Part shown: positions 1-7,330 of the stretch, piece by piece
How the letters are laid out: the number at the start of each line of letters is the position of its first letter
Position numbering within the stretch: the first letter of the stretch is position 1
Source of the DNA: Clostridia bacterium
Lineage (GTDB): Bacteria > Bacillota > Clostridia > Oscillospirales > Acutalibacteraceae
Length of the DNA stretch: 13,401 nucleotides
Assembly: GCA_017442445.1 (NCBI GenBank)
Contig: JAFRZS010000005.1
Location: forward strand, 1 to 13,401
Reading direction: 5' to 3'
The notes under the pieces: generated by a model
Databases searched by the model: none
What the model was told of the DNA's origin: nothing
Seen by the model: the letters and a program-made list of their open reading frames with translations, nothing else
Made by a program: the position numbers and the translations under genes

Positions 1-55
1 ACACAAGAGAACCGTCCCCTTGTGTTATGTGTTACCCTTGTGTTAGTCTGTGTTA
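1..55. repeat. REP-like inverted repeat at left edge
   Basis: ACACAAG (1-7) and CTTGTGT (19-25) are inverted arms around an AACCGTCCC core. Further TTGTGTTA and CTGTGTTA repeats follow to about 55. The same core and arms recur at 617-646, 661-688 and 898-916. The element may start left of the window. It sits just past the 3' end of the minus-strand ORF at 43-567 and overlaps its last codons. Confidence 0.6.
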
Positions 56-567
56 TTAATTCCATCAATAGACACAACTTTCACTGGTCCATTACTGAAA
101 AGAGATACAAAAACTGTTTTAAATTCGTCTATACTTTCAAATTCTTTTTTGCCTATGTAGTAACGCTTATCAAAAAAGTGCCTATCCCCTACATTGCAAT
201 CTGAGCTTGAACCGATTTCAACAATTTTTTTATCAACTAAAATTTGAATTTCAATAATATCATTTCTATCTAACATGAAAATTATCTCATCAACAGAATA
301 TGCTTTGCTAGGCATTTTTTCTATATTTAACGATGTCCTTATCTTTTCTCTGTTTTCATATGTAGAAATTATTTCCGCAAAAGAAATATATATACAAAGA
401 ATACTCGCAACGCATATTACAACAGATAAAATAGTAATAAATATATTTTCAAAATTCAAAAAATGACCTCTGTTTATCGTTATTATAACAAGGAAAATGC
501 AAACTACTATTTTAACTATGGGATAAGTATATGAATCCAGCTCACTATTAAATTGAAACCATTTCAA
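43..567 (-). CDS. Hypothetical membrane protein with two N-terminal TM segments (174 aa)
   Basis: I do not recognise this family. The first codon is TTG (565-567), preceded by AAAGGAG with GGAG at 577-580, which gives a normal 9-nt spacing; no ATG is as well placed. Two hydrophobic segments lie at about residues 15-32 and 40-64. A hydrophilic, probably cytoplasmic tail of about 105 residues follows, rich in Ile, Glu, Asp and Lys, with no motif I can name. The gene is visibly more AT-rich than the metabolic genes to its right. REP-like elements flank it on both sides, and the left one overlaps its 3' end, so it may be an acquired or fast-evolving orphan. It is a single-gene unit with no visible partner and no clear promoter. 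The open frame and RBS make it a likely real gene of unknown function. Confidence 0.6.
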   Translation of the reverse strand: MKWFQFNSELDSYTYPIVKIVVCIFLVIITINRGHFLNFENIFITILSVVICVASILCIYISFAEIISTYENREKIRTSLNIEKMPSKAYSVDEIIFMLDRNDIIEIQILVDKKIVEIGSSSDCNVGDRHFFDKRYYIGKKEFESIDEFKTVFVSLFSNGPVKVVSIDGINNTD

Positions 568-616
568 ATCTAAATTCTCCTTTTCTCTATATCATAGAAA
601 GTAGTTTTATAATAAC

Positions 617-646
617 TTAACACAAGGGGACGGAGTTGTTGTGTTA
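617..646. repeat. REP-like inverted repeat
   Basis: TAACACAA (618-625) and TTGTGTTA (639-646) form a perfect 8-bp inverted repeat around GGGGACGG. The core is the reverse complement of the one at 1-25. It lies upstream of the 174-residue membrane ORF, in the gap before the 67-residue ORF. Confidence 0.65.
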
Positions 647-660
647 TCTGTCAACGAAAA

Positions 661-710
661 GGAGACAACAGAACCGTCCCCCTGTCTCGCCCTGTCTCTG
701 TTATTCTGTT
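661..710. repeat. REP-like inverted repeat, GAGACA/TGTCTC version
   Basis: GAGACA (662-667) and TGTCTC (683-688) bracket ACAGAACCGTCCCCC. The core matches the other REP-like elements, but the arms have changed from ACACAA/TTGTGT to GAGACA/TGTCTC. Partial repeats (CCTGTCTCTGTTA, then TTCTGTTA) follow to 710 and overlap the 3' end of the 67-residue ORF. Same core with swapped, still complementary arms is typical of REP families kept for their hairpin structure. Confidence 0.6.
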
Positions 711-904
711 ATGAATAAAATATTTTCAGAATCTCCAAGAACGTCATAACAGCTACATCCCATGCCGTTCTTAATGGTGGAAATATATCCATTAAATAAG
801 CTAACGGTATCGTCATCAAATAGCTTAAAGCTTTCAGTATCATAATTATCGTCTCCCATTATATCGTTATTATTTATTGTTATTTCTCTATGAGCAATTA
901 ACAC
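701..904 (-). CDS. Small hypothetical ORF or gene remnant (67 aa)
   Basis: This is an acidic ORF (several Asp runs, a CSC motif near residue 51) with no family I recognise. Its longest form starts at GTG (902-904), which lies inside the REP-like repeat at 898-916, with an in-frame stop at 914-916. An internal ATG (857-859) is the alternative, but neither start has a convincing Shine-Dalgarno site. Its stop lies in the REP-like repeats at 661-710, so both ends touch repeats. It could be a genuine small protein, or the surviving 3' end of a larger gene whose front was lost when a repeat inserted. I lean slightly toward a remnant. Confidence 0.3.
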   Translation of the reverse strand: MLIAHREITINNNDIMGDDNYDTESFKLFDDDTVSLFNGYISTIKNGMGCSCYDVLGDSENILFITE

Positions 905-976
905 AAGGGGCGGTTAGCGTGAAAGTGCAGAGTGCAAAACGCAAAGTGCAAAACGTCGGGTGGACTCCGTCCACAC
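898..976. repeat. Truncated REP-like element plus short direct repeats and a hairpin
   Basis: TTAACACAAGGGGCGGTT (898-915) is a shortened copy of the REP-like element with no second arm. It is followed by the 11-bp direct repeat AGTGCAAAACG (931-941 and 945-955), with a related AGTGCAG at 924-930, and by a small hairpin GTGGAC-TCC-GTCCAC (960-974). This is a pile-up of low-complexity repeats. I see no gene or T-run terminator between 905 and 1060. Confidence 0.5.
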
Positions 977-1060
977 CAATTATAATTTAAGGCGCTTAAA
1001 TTTCATTTATTGTGTGTGATTTAAAATCATGCGGTGTTCTATTGTGTTACTGTTGTGTTA

Positions 1061-1426
1061 TTATTCTTTACCGCAAAACTCACACGGTGACTGCGTTCTC
1101 ATCTTTCCGCAAGAATCGCAAAGCCATTTATGTTCCGTCTTTTTAATATCCGAAGCTTTGAAATTTGTTTCGTCGGAAGAATTGTTTATTTTGTTTGTAT
1201 CATAATCTGAAAGAGCTATCTTTTGGTCTGCTTTGCTTTTATCCGGCAACGCAATAACCATCAGCATACCTGCAATCCCCAATAAGAATGTGAACCAAAA
1301 ATATTTAGTTTCATCATGTCCTTTCATTTCCGCTATTGTTGCAAATTCTCTCGCCACTCTGATAGAAACAGCAACAACAACTATGAATGCGAGAATGTAT
1401 AGTAGTATCATCATGCCTTCATCCAT
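1061..1426 (-). CDS. Small membrane protein with C-terminal zinc ribbon (121 aa)
   Basis: Two hydrophobic segments (about residues 5-24 and 43-60) are joined by a short charged loop containing KYFWFTFLLGIAGM. A polar linker follows, then a compact zinc-ribbon-like tail with CDSC (103-106) and CEFC (115-118). The TM-plus-zinc-ribbon architecture is common in small Firmicutes membrane proteins of unknown role; the cysteines suggest zinc binding, not catalysis. The start is ATG at 1424-1426 with AAGGAG (1435-1440). That RBS lies only a few bases after the stop of the acyltransferase gene upstream, with 15 nt between the genes, so the two are almost certainly cotranscribed. A membrane-associated accessory function beside the acyltransferase is inference only. 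No terminator with a clear T-run was seen downstream. Confidence 0.75.
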   Translation of the reverse strand: MDEGMMILLYILAFIVVVAVSIRVAREFATIAEMKGHDETKYFWFTFLLGIAGMLMVIALPDKSKADQKIALSDYDTNKINNSSDETNFKASDIKKTEHKWLCDSCGKMRTQSPCEFCGKE

Positions 1427-1441
1427 ATTTAGCTCTCCTTA

Positions 1442-2659
1442 TCATTTCGCTTTCAGTTCAAAGAATATTTTTACCATGTTGATAAATTTCATTACGAGTT
1501 TGCCGTCTTCAAGTACACAACGGTATATTTTCTGACCTTCCTGGATTTCAAGATGTTTGCCCGGTGAGAAGGGTAATGTCGGGAATTTGGATATCGGGAT
1601 TGATAAAGAAACTTCTTCACCGTTGAGTTCACCCTCAATCAAAAATTTTTCGGGGTCAAGCGTGAGTGTGCCCTGACCGACTTTTACATATTTATTTTTA
1701 TCAGGGTCTACCATGTGAATATCGGTCTTTGTTGAAATAACTGTTTCTTCACCCTTTGAAAGCTTCTCTTTAAATCTGTTGTATATAAGCTTACTCCAAT
1801 CGGAAACATATCTGATTTCTTCACCGATATCGCCGTTTTTGTGCAAGAAGCCGTATTCATCAGAGGTTTGCGAATATCCGCAGTCTTTACAGTATAATGT
1901 TCTGCCGTCATCTTTTACATCGATTGAAAATTCCTTTTGACAGTGAGGGCAGACATAGAGAACATTTTCAAGTCCTTTGACATTGTCACCGTTTTTGTAC
2001 TTTACTAAAAGTTCTTCCTGTTCTCTGTATGCATCAAATAATAATGCCTGTTCGGTCTTTACTTTGATTTCTTCCGTGTCCATATCAGCGAGTTCTTCTT
2101 TGCTGAAAAGCTTATATACATTCATTGTGGTTTTACCAGGTCTGAAACCTGTTGACCACTTGGGCATAGCAAAATATGTGCCTGAAACTTTTGCCATATA
2201 TAAATCAACGCCGAGCCATTTCAAAAGCTTACAGGTTGCGGCAGGAATAGGTGTTGACAAGCCGTCTTCACACATAAGTCCTGCAGGATAAATAACAATC
2301 GGTTCACCCGCATCAATAACAGCCTTTATTTTTTTCATATCTGAAAGGCTTGTCTGAAACTGTTGTTTAGGTAAAACACAAAGCTTGTCCAGAACACCTT
2401 TGATAGGTAAACTCTGATAGAATGAATTACTTATAACAAATGTCATTGTGCGTTTGCACATACCGATGAGGTTCACAAAATCATACGCCGCCTGATGATT
2501 TGCTATAACTATATAAGGATCTTTTACATCTTTTATATCATTTCTGATGATCTTTCTTTTAAACACAAAGGTTGCAACAAGATTTGAAATTGCCTGTGCT
2601 GTTCTGTAAAAGAAAAGATTAGGTTTTTTATATTCATTATTGGGTTTTTTATTTTCCAT
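1442..2659 (-). CDS. PlsC-like 1-acylglycerol-3-phosphate acyltransferase fused to a zinc ribbon (405 aa)
   Basis: Residues ~45-165 form a PlsC/LPLAT-like acyltransferase domain. The catalytic HX4D motif is NHQAAYD (54-60), and EPIVIYPAGL (119-128) corresponds to the substrate-binding block usually written FPEGxR. Such enzymes move an acyl chain to lysophosphatidate or a related lysolipid at the inner membrane face. Typical PlsC proteins are about 200-250 residues. This one continues with a zinc ribbon (CPHC 237-240, CKDC 257-260) and a further ~140-residue beta-rich domain I cannot name. The YPAGL block lacks the usual Glu and Arg, so the substrate may differ or activity may be altered. An upstream in-frame Met (2677) encodes the RBS itself; AAGGGGTG (2665-2672) fits ATG 2659 far better. 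It is first in a two-gene unit with the zinc-ribbon membrane protein. Confidence 0.8.
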   Translation of the reverse strand: MENKKPNNEYKKPNLFFYRTAQAISNLVATFVFKRKIIRNDIKDVKDPYIVIANHQAAYDFVNLIGMCKRTMTFVISNSFYQSLPIKGVLDKLCVLPKQQFQTSLSDMKKIKAVIDAGEPIVIYPAGLMCEDGLSTPIPAATCKLLKWLGVDLYMAKVSGTYFAMPKWSTGFRPGKTTMNVYKLFSKEELADMDTEEIKVKTEQALLFDAYREQEELLVKYKNGDNVKGLENVLYVCPHCQKEFSIDVKDDGRTLYCKDCGYSQTSDEYGFLHKNGDIGEEIRYVSDWSKLIYNRFKEKLSKGEETVISTKTDIHMVDPDKNKYVKVGQGTLTLDPEKFLIEGELNGEEVSLSIPISKFPTLPFSPGKHLEIQEGQKIYRCVLEDGKLVMKFINMVKIFFELKAK

Positions 2660-2683
2660 TAAATCACCCCTTCTCAATTAACA

Positions 2684-2712
2684 AGTCTATCATAAAACAT
2701 CATTTTTTGCAA
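2684..2712 (-). promoter_or_regulatory. Possible sigma-A promoter for the acyltransferase unit
   Basis: On the minus strand, TTGCAA (2707-2712) is followed after 17 bp by TAGACT (2684-2689), with TG one base before the -10, as in an extended -10. Each hexamer matches consensus at four of six positions. It lies between the upstream operon's terminator and the acyltransferase RBS. Confidence 0.45.
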
Positions 2713-2717
2713 GTAAG

Positions 2718-2754
2718 AAAAAACTGTCGGTCACCAATCACGACCGACAGTTTT
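2718..2754 (-). terminator. Intrinsic terminator of the MFS/beta-helix operon
   Basis: Arms AACTGTCGGTC and GACCGACAGTT (left arm ending 2732, right arm 2742-2752, 9-nt loop) form a strong stem. On the minus strand it is followed by a run of six T. It begins just past the stop codon of the beta-helix gene. Confidence 0.9.
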
Positions 2755-2756
2755 GT

Positions 2757-4904
2757 TTAACTGAATAAAGTTTTTGTTCCCGCATCAATTTCAAAAGGCT
2801 TGAAACCTGTTTCCCGTACGGGAGAATTTTTTGCGATGATAAAGTTTCTGTTATCCGCATCCATAAATCCCGGGTCGGCAAATGTTGCGTTATTATAATA
2901 ACCTCTCGACACCATTGTCACAATATTATATCTTTCACCGATTTTTGTCGAGGTATCAGAGTAGACATTGCCTTTATGTTTTGTATCCCAATAAATGTTT
3001 CCGTCGTCAACAAACCAACCCTCTTTTGTTGTGTTGAAATACATAGGTACATTTTCACCGTAGAGGATATTGTTTTGGAAATAAAGCGAATTGTGTTCTT
3101 CACGTCTGGAAATTCTCATTATTCCTTCACCGCCGAAAGCGAAGATATTATTTCTGATCATATTATCTTTTCCGTAGTGCTGATGGAAGCATTGTGATGA
3201 ACAATCATAAGCCAGGTTGTTTTCTACAAGAATACCGCTTGAGCCTTCATCGAGATATATACCCCAACCGCCGTAACCGTAATTACCGCCGTAACAACCG
3301 ACATTATAGATAACATTTCCGCTTAACACCGTATCAGGCTGAATACCGAGCGTATAGATACCGCCCATATCAGAAAGCCATCCGTTGCCGATGTTATAAA
3401 TAAGGTTATTTCTGACCTTTATCGCGTTTGTCGGATTTTCTGCATATCCCCACATCCAACCGACGGAAATACCTGTGTACCAACCGTCATGGATTTCGTT
3501 GTGTTCTATTTCACAATCTGAAGCGTGAACAACAATAACTCCGATTGCACCGTTGAAGATACGCCCGTACTTGCTGATATTACAATCATAAACCCTGATG
3601 TTTTTTGTTGTTGCCGGGATACTGTAATCGCCCTTGATGTAAACCGCATTTGCACCTATGTTTTCAAACTTACAGGTTTCGACTGAAGAATCCGTTACAT
3701 TTGAACCCAACATAAGACCCGCATTGGAAAGGTTAGTGAATGTACAGTTAACGAAATTTATATTCTTCGCATTTCTGACTTCAATCGCCGCGGGTTGGTC
3801 ATATGCCGCCTGCGGAAAATTCGGTGTATATTTTATATTATCAAAACTCTCGTTTTCTTCGGGCACAAAAGCTCCGGGTGTTCCTATCCATGTTCCGTCT
3901 GCAACGGACCAATCCGTTTTAGTGAACTTTATACCCTGAAAACTTATATCATTCACACCCGAAAGTTCTATCAGTTTTTCTGTTGCACCTGTGTATAAAA
4001 CCGTGTTTTCTGCGGTATCTCCGACTTCAGGTATGTAATAAAGTTTTTCTTCTGCTCTGTCAAGATACCATTCTCCCGGTAAAGAAAGTTTTTCACGGAC
4101 ATTTTCAAAGACAAAATTATCATCTTCTCTCAGATTAAGACTCGACGGTTTTGTCAGTTCAATTCTGCCCGAGTCTGTATCGATGTTTGCTATCGGAAGC
4201 ATTTCATCATACCAATAGTGCTGAACTTTGACTCTTACATCGCTTAAATTTTCAAAATTCATGACTTCGGTTTTATCCGCATAAAAAGCCACAAAGTTAT
4301 TCCAGACATCAACCGTATTGATTATGTCTTTTTCATCGACTGCTTTGATTTTGAATGCGTCCTCTTTCGGCCATTGTGAAAGCGGTAAACGTTTTTCGCC
4401 TTTAAAAAGTGATTTGAAATATCCGTCCTTTTCAACATCAACATCAGCCGCCAAAGCGGACACACCGTTTATAGTTGTATCTTCCCATTTATCAATAGCT
4501 CTGCCTCCGCTAAAGATAACTTCCTCATTCGGATATGAGCGGTAAGTTACATTTGACTTATCTTCAGCATTAAAAACAACTGATTTATCAAACTGATACT
4601 CTCCGCCTCTGAACCATACCGTTATGTCTTTATCATAATTTATATTTTTCAATCTGTTTTTTGCTTCCGCGAGAGTCTTTAAAGGCTCGTTAACCGTACC
4701 CGCATTTTCATCATTGCCGTCCGGTGATACAATCAGATCATATTCATTCATAGAAAACTCTCCCTCATCATAGACAGGTTTTTCTTCTTTTTCCGTCACA
4801 GGGTCATATACTCCCGCAAAATCATCTGCAGGACAAAAAATCAGATTAAGCATCGTAAAAATCGCCGTGATTATTGCTACCGCTTTGGTCAAAAAACTCT
4901 GCAT
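2757..4904 (-). CDS. Exported right-handed beta-helix protein, probable carbohydrate-active enzyme (715 aa)
   Basis: A hydrophobic N-terminus (about residues 5-24) looks like a signal peptide; Cys24 is not in a good lipobox. Residues ~56-140 carry the entry module seen in many pectate-lyase-fold enzymes: LIVSPDGNDENAGT, EPLKTLAEAK, WFRGGEY and VIFSGG. From about residue 370 the chain is a series of beta-helix coils with Asn-rich turns (for example VRNNLIYN, LSGNVIYN, VENNLAYD, IRNNIFAF). The overall plan resembles beta-helix glycosidases such as family GH141 (fucosidase and xylanase members), but the exact family needs a profile search. The ATG lies 4 nt after the MFS stop, and its RBS (AAAGGCGTGA) is inside the end of that gene, so translation is probably coupled. 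The likely job is cleaving an extracellular glycan whose product the MFS protein imports. Confidence 0.8.
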   Translation of the reverse strand: MQSFLTKAVAIITAIFTMLNLIFCPADDFAGVYDPVTEKEEKPVYDEGEFSMNEYDLIVSPDGNDENAGTVNEPLKTLAEAKNRLKNINYDKDITVWFRGGEYQFDKSVVFNAEDKSNVTYRSYPNEEVIFSGGRAIDKWEDTTINGVSALAADVDVEKDGYFKSLFKGEKRLPLSQWPKEDAFKIKAVDEKDIINTVDVWNNFVAFYADKTEVMNFENLSDVRVKVQHYWYDEMLPIANIDTDSGRIELTKPSSLNLREDDNFVFENVREKLSLPGEWYLDRAEEKLYYIPEVGDTAENTVLYTGATEKLIELSGVNDISFQGIKFTKTDWSVADGTWIGTPGAFVPEENESFDNIKYTPNFPQAAYDQPAAIEVRNAKNINFVNCTFTNLSNAGLMLGSNVTDSSVETCKFENIGANAVYIKGDYSIPATTKNIRVYDCNISKYGRIFNGAIGVIVVHASDCEIEHNEIHDGWYTGISVGWMWGYAENPTNAIKVRNNLIYNIGNGWLSDMGGIYTLGIQPDTVLSGNVIYNVGCYGGNYGYGGWGIYLDEGSSGILVENNLAYDCSSQCFHQHYGKDNMIRNNIFAFGGEGIMRISRREEHNSLYFQNNILYGENVPMYFNTTKEGWFVDDGNIYWDTKHKGNVYSDTSTKIGERYNIVTMVSRGYYNNATFADPGFMDADNRNFIIAKNSPVRETGFKPFEIDAGTKTLFS

Positions 4905-4908
4905 GAAC

Positions 4909-6150
4909 TCACGCCTTTCTTCTTTGGAAAAATACGAATATCAATATTGCAGTTCCGATTAAGGGGAATATCGCTGTAATAAGCATACCCGCTTTGAGTC
5001 CTATCTGCTCAACAGAAAGACCGATATTCTGACTCAGCTCTATTGCGAAATTACTTACGGAAACTTTATCAACCACCGCGCCTAAAAGCTGAGGTGCTAT
5101 ACCTGCGCCGAGGTCACCGCCCGCCGCCATTAAAGCATATGCTGCAACACCTACTCCTCCGGGAACTTCCTCTTCCATAAGAATGAGTGAACCGGGCCAG
5201 AGCATTGATGAGAATATACCTACTAAAATACAAGCAATAAATACAAAAACCGTATTAAGCGACAAGCCGACAATCACATAACATACAGTTGCTCCGACCA
5301 TGCCGATAAATAAAATTCTGAAAACATTTTTGCCGTACTTTGCATATGTAAGTCTTGTCATTCCGAGCAAAATCGCAAACATCGCCATACCGAGAATATC
5401 ACCAACAGTTTTATCAATGCCGAGAGAGTTTTCCATGAAGCTTGAAATCCAGCTTGACATTGTGTTTTCCGCACAGCTACCAAAGAAAATACAGCCAAGA
5501 CAGAGTGCTAGTTTTAAAGTTCTCTGCTTTGTGGCTTTGATGCCTTCGGGAGCTACTGACATATCCATTTCAGGCATAGGTGACATCATAAACATAACCG
5601 CTGAGATAATCGGTAATACCGCCCAGAAATATGTAAGGTACATCCAGTTTTCATTACCGAAAAATCTTAAGAACAATGTACTGACTACTACAACCGTAAA
5701 TACTCCGAAGGCGTATAGTGAATGCAATAAGCTCATATCCTTCTGCGGATTATCTGACGGAATTGCCGCTATAACGGGACTTAAAAGAACTTCTGATAAA
5801 CCTGCGGAAACCGAAAATAACACCGTTCCGGCAAATAAGCCCGAATACGCATACTGCGGAAAATATGTCGGAACCAACGCAAATATAAAAAGTCCTACAG
5901 ATGTAATCAAGGGCATTACTCTGACTATTTTCTTTACATTAAAGTATTTCGGAAATGCTGTGAAAATCAGGTCTATAATAAGCTGTGTAATAAAGTTTAC
6001 CAGCACCAATGAACCCAATAAGGTATATGATATGTTATACATATCCTGATGAATTGCAAACAATATCGGCGGTAAACTGAATACTGACGACATTGTGAAA
6101 TATGCAGAATAGCACGCAAGCTTTGTCCTCTTAAAGTTTTTGGTTTCCAT
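4909..6150 (-). CDS. MFS transporter, possibly sugar (fucose-permease-like) importer (413 aa)
   Basis: This is a Major Facilitator protein of normal length, with about twelve hydrophobic segments in two halves and a charged central loop near residues 205-225. The second half begins with CAENTMSSWISSFM, which resembles the conserved Glu/Trp segment of the FucP-type sugar branch. The substrate is therefore probably a sugar, but this is inference. The start at ATG 6150 is supported by AAGGGGT just upstream. A longer in-frame reading from 6189 would begin upstream of that RBS and overlap the promoter -10, so it is rejected. It is the first gene of an operon with the beta-helix enzyme (4-nt gap), has its own promoter at 6180-6208, and shares the terminator at 2718-2754. 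Confidence 0.85.
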   Translation of the reverse strand: METKNFKRTKLACYSAYFTMSSVFSLPPILFAIHQDMYNISYTLLGSLVLVNFITQLIIDLIFTAFPKYFNVKKIVRVMPLITSVGLFIFALVPTYFPQYAYSGLFAGTVLFSVSAGLSEVLLSPVIAAIPSDNPQKDMSLLHSLYAFGVFTVVVVSTLFLRFFGNENWMYLTYFWAVLPIISAVMFMMSPMPEMDMSVAPEGIKATKQRTLKLALCLGCIFFGSCAENTMSSWISSFMENSLGIDKTVGDILGMAMFAILLGMTRLTYAKYGKNVFRILFIGMVGATVCYVIVGLSLNTVFVFIACILVGIFSSMLWPGSLILMEEEVPGGVGVAAYALMAAGGDLGAGIAPQLLGAVVDKVSVSNFAIELSQNIGLSVEQIGLKAGMLITAIFPLIGTAILIFVFFQRRKA

Positions 6151-6179
6151 TTTTTTACCCCTTAAATTATGCTTTTGCA

Positions 6180-6208
6180 ATAATACCATAAAAATAAATT
6201 CTTTTCAA
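6180..6208 (-). promoter_or_regulatory. Sigma-A-like promoter of the MFS/beta-helix operon
   Basis: On the minus strand TTGAAA (6203-6208), a 17-bp spacer and TATTAT (6180-6185) match consensus at five of six positions each. The predicted start is about 20 nt upstream of the ATG at 6150. Confidence 0.75.
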
Positions 6209-6213
6209 GTATT

Positions 6214-6253
6214 AAAAAACAGAAAGAGCGACTTTAATCACTCTTTCTGTTTT
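6214..6253 (-). terminator. Intrinsic terminator overlapping the esterase stop codon
   Basis: AAACAGAAAGAG and CTCTTTCTGTTT (6217-6228 and 6241-6252) form a stem with a 12-nt loop, followed on the minus strand by a T-run. The esterase TGA stop lies in the loop, so the ribosome reaches the hairpin as it terminates. Confidence 0.85.
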
Positions 6254-7326
6254 GCAAAGTAATTTTCAGTTGCGTATTTAAAACCGTCAGCAAGAAATTG
6301 TCTTGCCTGTTTTGCAGGTGTTGTCCATGACATCAAATCAAACGCATGAAAACAACCGTCAAATATTCTTATATCCGTTTTTACTTTGTCTTCATTCAAA
6401 TTGTTTATATACTCAAGAGTTTCATCATAAAACGGTTCAATTGTGCCGATATATGTGAGTGTCGGCGGTAAATCGGAATAATCTGTTTCTCTTGCCGGTG
6501 CGGCATATTTTGAAACATTTTCTGTCTGATAATCGTCGCCGAGATACATCTGCCAGGCAATTTCATTTGATTTTGTATTCCACATCGGCGCATCATTATT
6601 CTGCGACGACGCTGTTGTCATTCTGTCATCAAGCATAGGATATATCGGCATCTGGAATGCAACATTTACAGCTTTGGTATCCCTTGCTTTAAGAGTAACC
6701 GCCGCACACAATCCGCCGCCTGCACTGTTTCCGCCGACAAAAATCTGATCCGGGCGCACACCTAAATTATCAGCATTATCCTTAATCCATAAAAGTGAGT
6801 TGTAACAATCATTGAAAGCCGCAGGATAAGGCGCATCTGTAGAATTGATATAGTCGGGAGCTACAATAACACAGGGAGAAGCTTCTATAAAGCATTTTAT
6901 AAAAGACAAGTCCTGTTCGGGAATACCTATTGCATATCCGCCGCCGTGTATCCAAAGAAGACCGGGAAGATTATCTGTTTCCCCTTTCGGTGAGTAAACA
7001 CATACACGAAGCTTTGTACCGTCTTCACGTTCTATATATTTTATTTCCGTTTTTATGGTTCTTGAAAGAGGTTTTATCTGTCCGAAATTATCAAGAAAAA
7101 AGTTTGCAAACCTGAAAAATTTCTCAGTAAAATTCGGTAAAACCAATCTTGCCGCATTCCCGATGAAACGAAGTTCAGAATGAATTTCGCTCGTTTTTAC
7201 ATTCCACTTGTTTTCAAAGTAATGTGTAATCATATTTTCTTCAGCTTCGCTCTCTGTTTTTGCTGATGCTGTCAACGGCAAAGCCACAAACAAACAACAC
7301 AAAAACACCAAAAATATTCTTTTCAT
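6238..7326 (-). CDS. Exported alpha/beta-hydrolase, HSL-type esterase/lipase (362 aa)
   Basis: A signal peptide (residues 1-22, ending ASA) predicts secretion. The hydrolase core has the oxyanion-hole motif HGGG (127-130), the nucleophile elbow GNSAGG (199-204, Ser201) and a C-terminal His327 in GCFHAFD. This is the pattern of the hormone-sensitive-lipase (alpha/beta hydrolase 3) family, which cleaves short-chain esters. The catalytic acid normally lies in a DPLxDE motif; here the segment is GTIEPFYDE, so Glu297 stands where Asp is usual. The other triad residues are present, so activity is likely. The ATG lies 4 nt after the stop of the phosphodiesterase gene upstream with only a weak RBS, consistent with translational coupling in one operon. 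Substrate is unknown; de-esterification of lipids or acetylated glycans are both possible. Confidence 0.85.
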   Translation of the reverse strand: MKRIFLVFLCCLFVALPLTASAKTESEAEENMITHYFENKWNVKTSEIHSELRFIGNAARLVLPNFTEKFFRFANFFLDNFGQIKPLSRTIKTEIKYIEREDGTKLRVCVYSPKGETDNLPGLLWIHGGGYAIGIPEQDLSFIKCFIEASPCVIVAPDYINSTDAPYPAAFNDCYNSLLWIKDNADNLGVRPDQIFVGGNSAGGGLCAAVTLKARDTKAVNVAFQMPIYPMLDDRMTTASSQNNDAPMWNTKSNEIAWQMYLGDDYQTENVSKYAAPARETDYSDLPPTLTYIGTIEPFYDETLEYINNLNEDKVKTDIRIFDGCFHAFDLMSWTTPAKQARQFLADGFKYATENYFAKQKE

Positions 7327-7330
7327 AAGG

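Noticed and set aside
5300..6049. 249-codon plus-strand ORF
   Set aside because: It lies wholly antisense to the MFS transporter gene, which has a clear promoter, RBS and membrane-protein pattern on the other strand.
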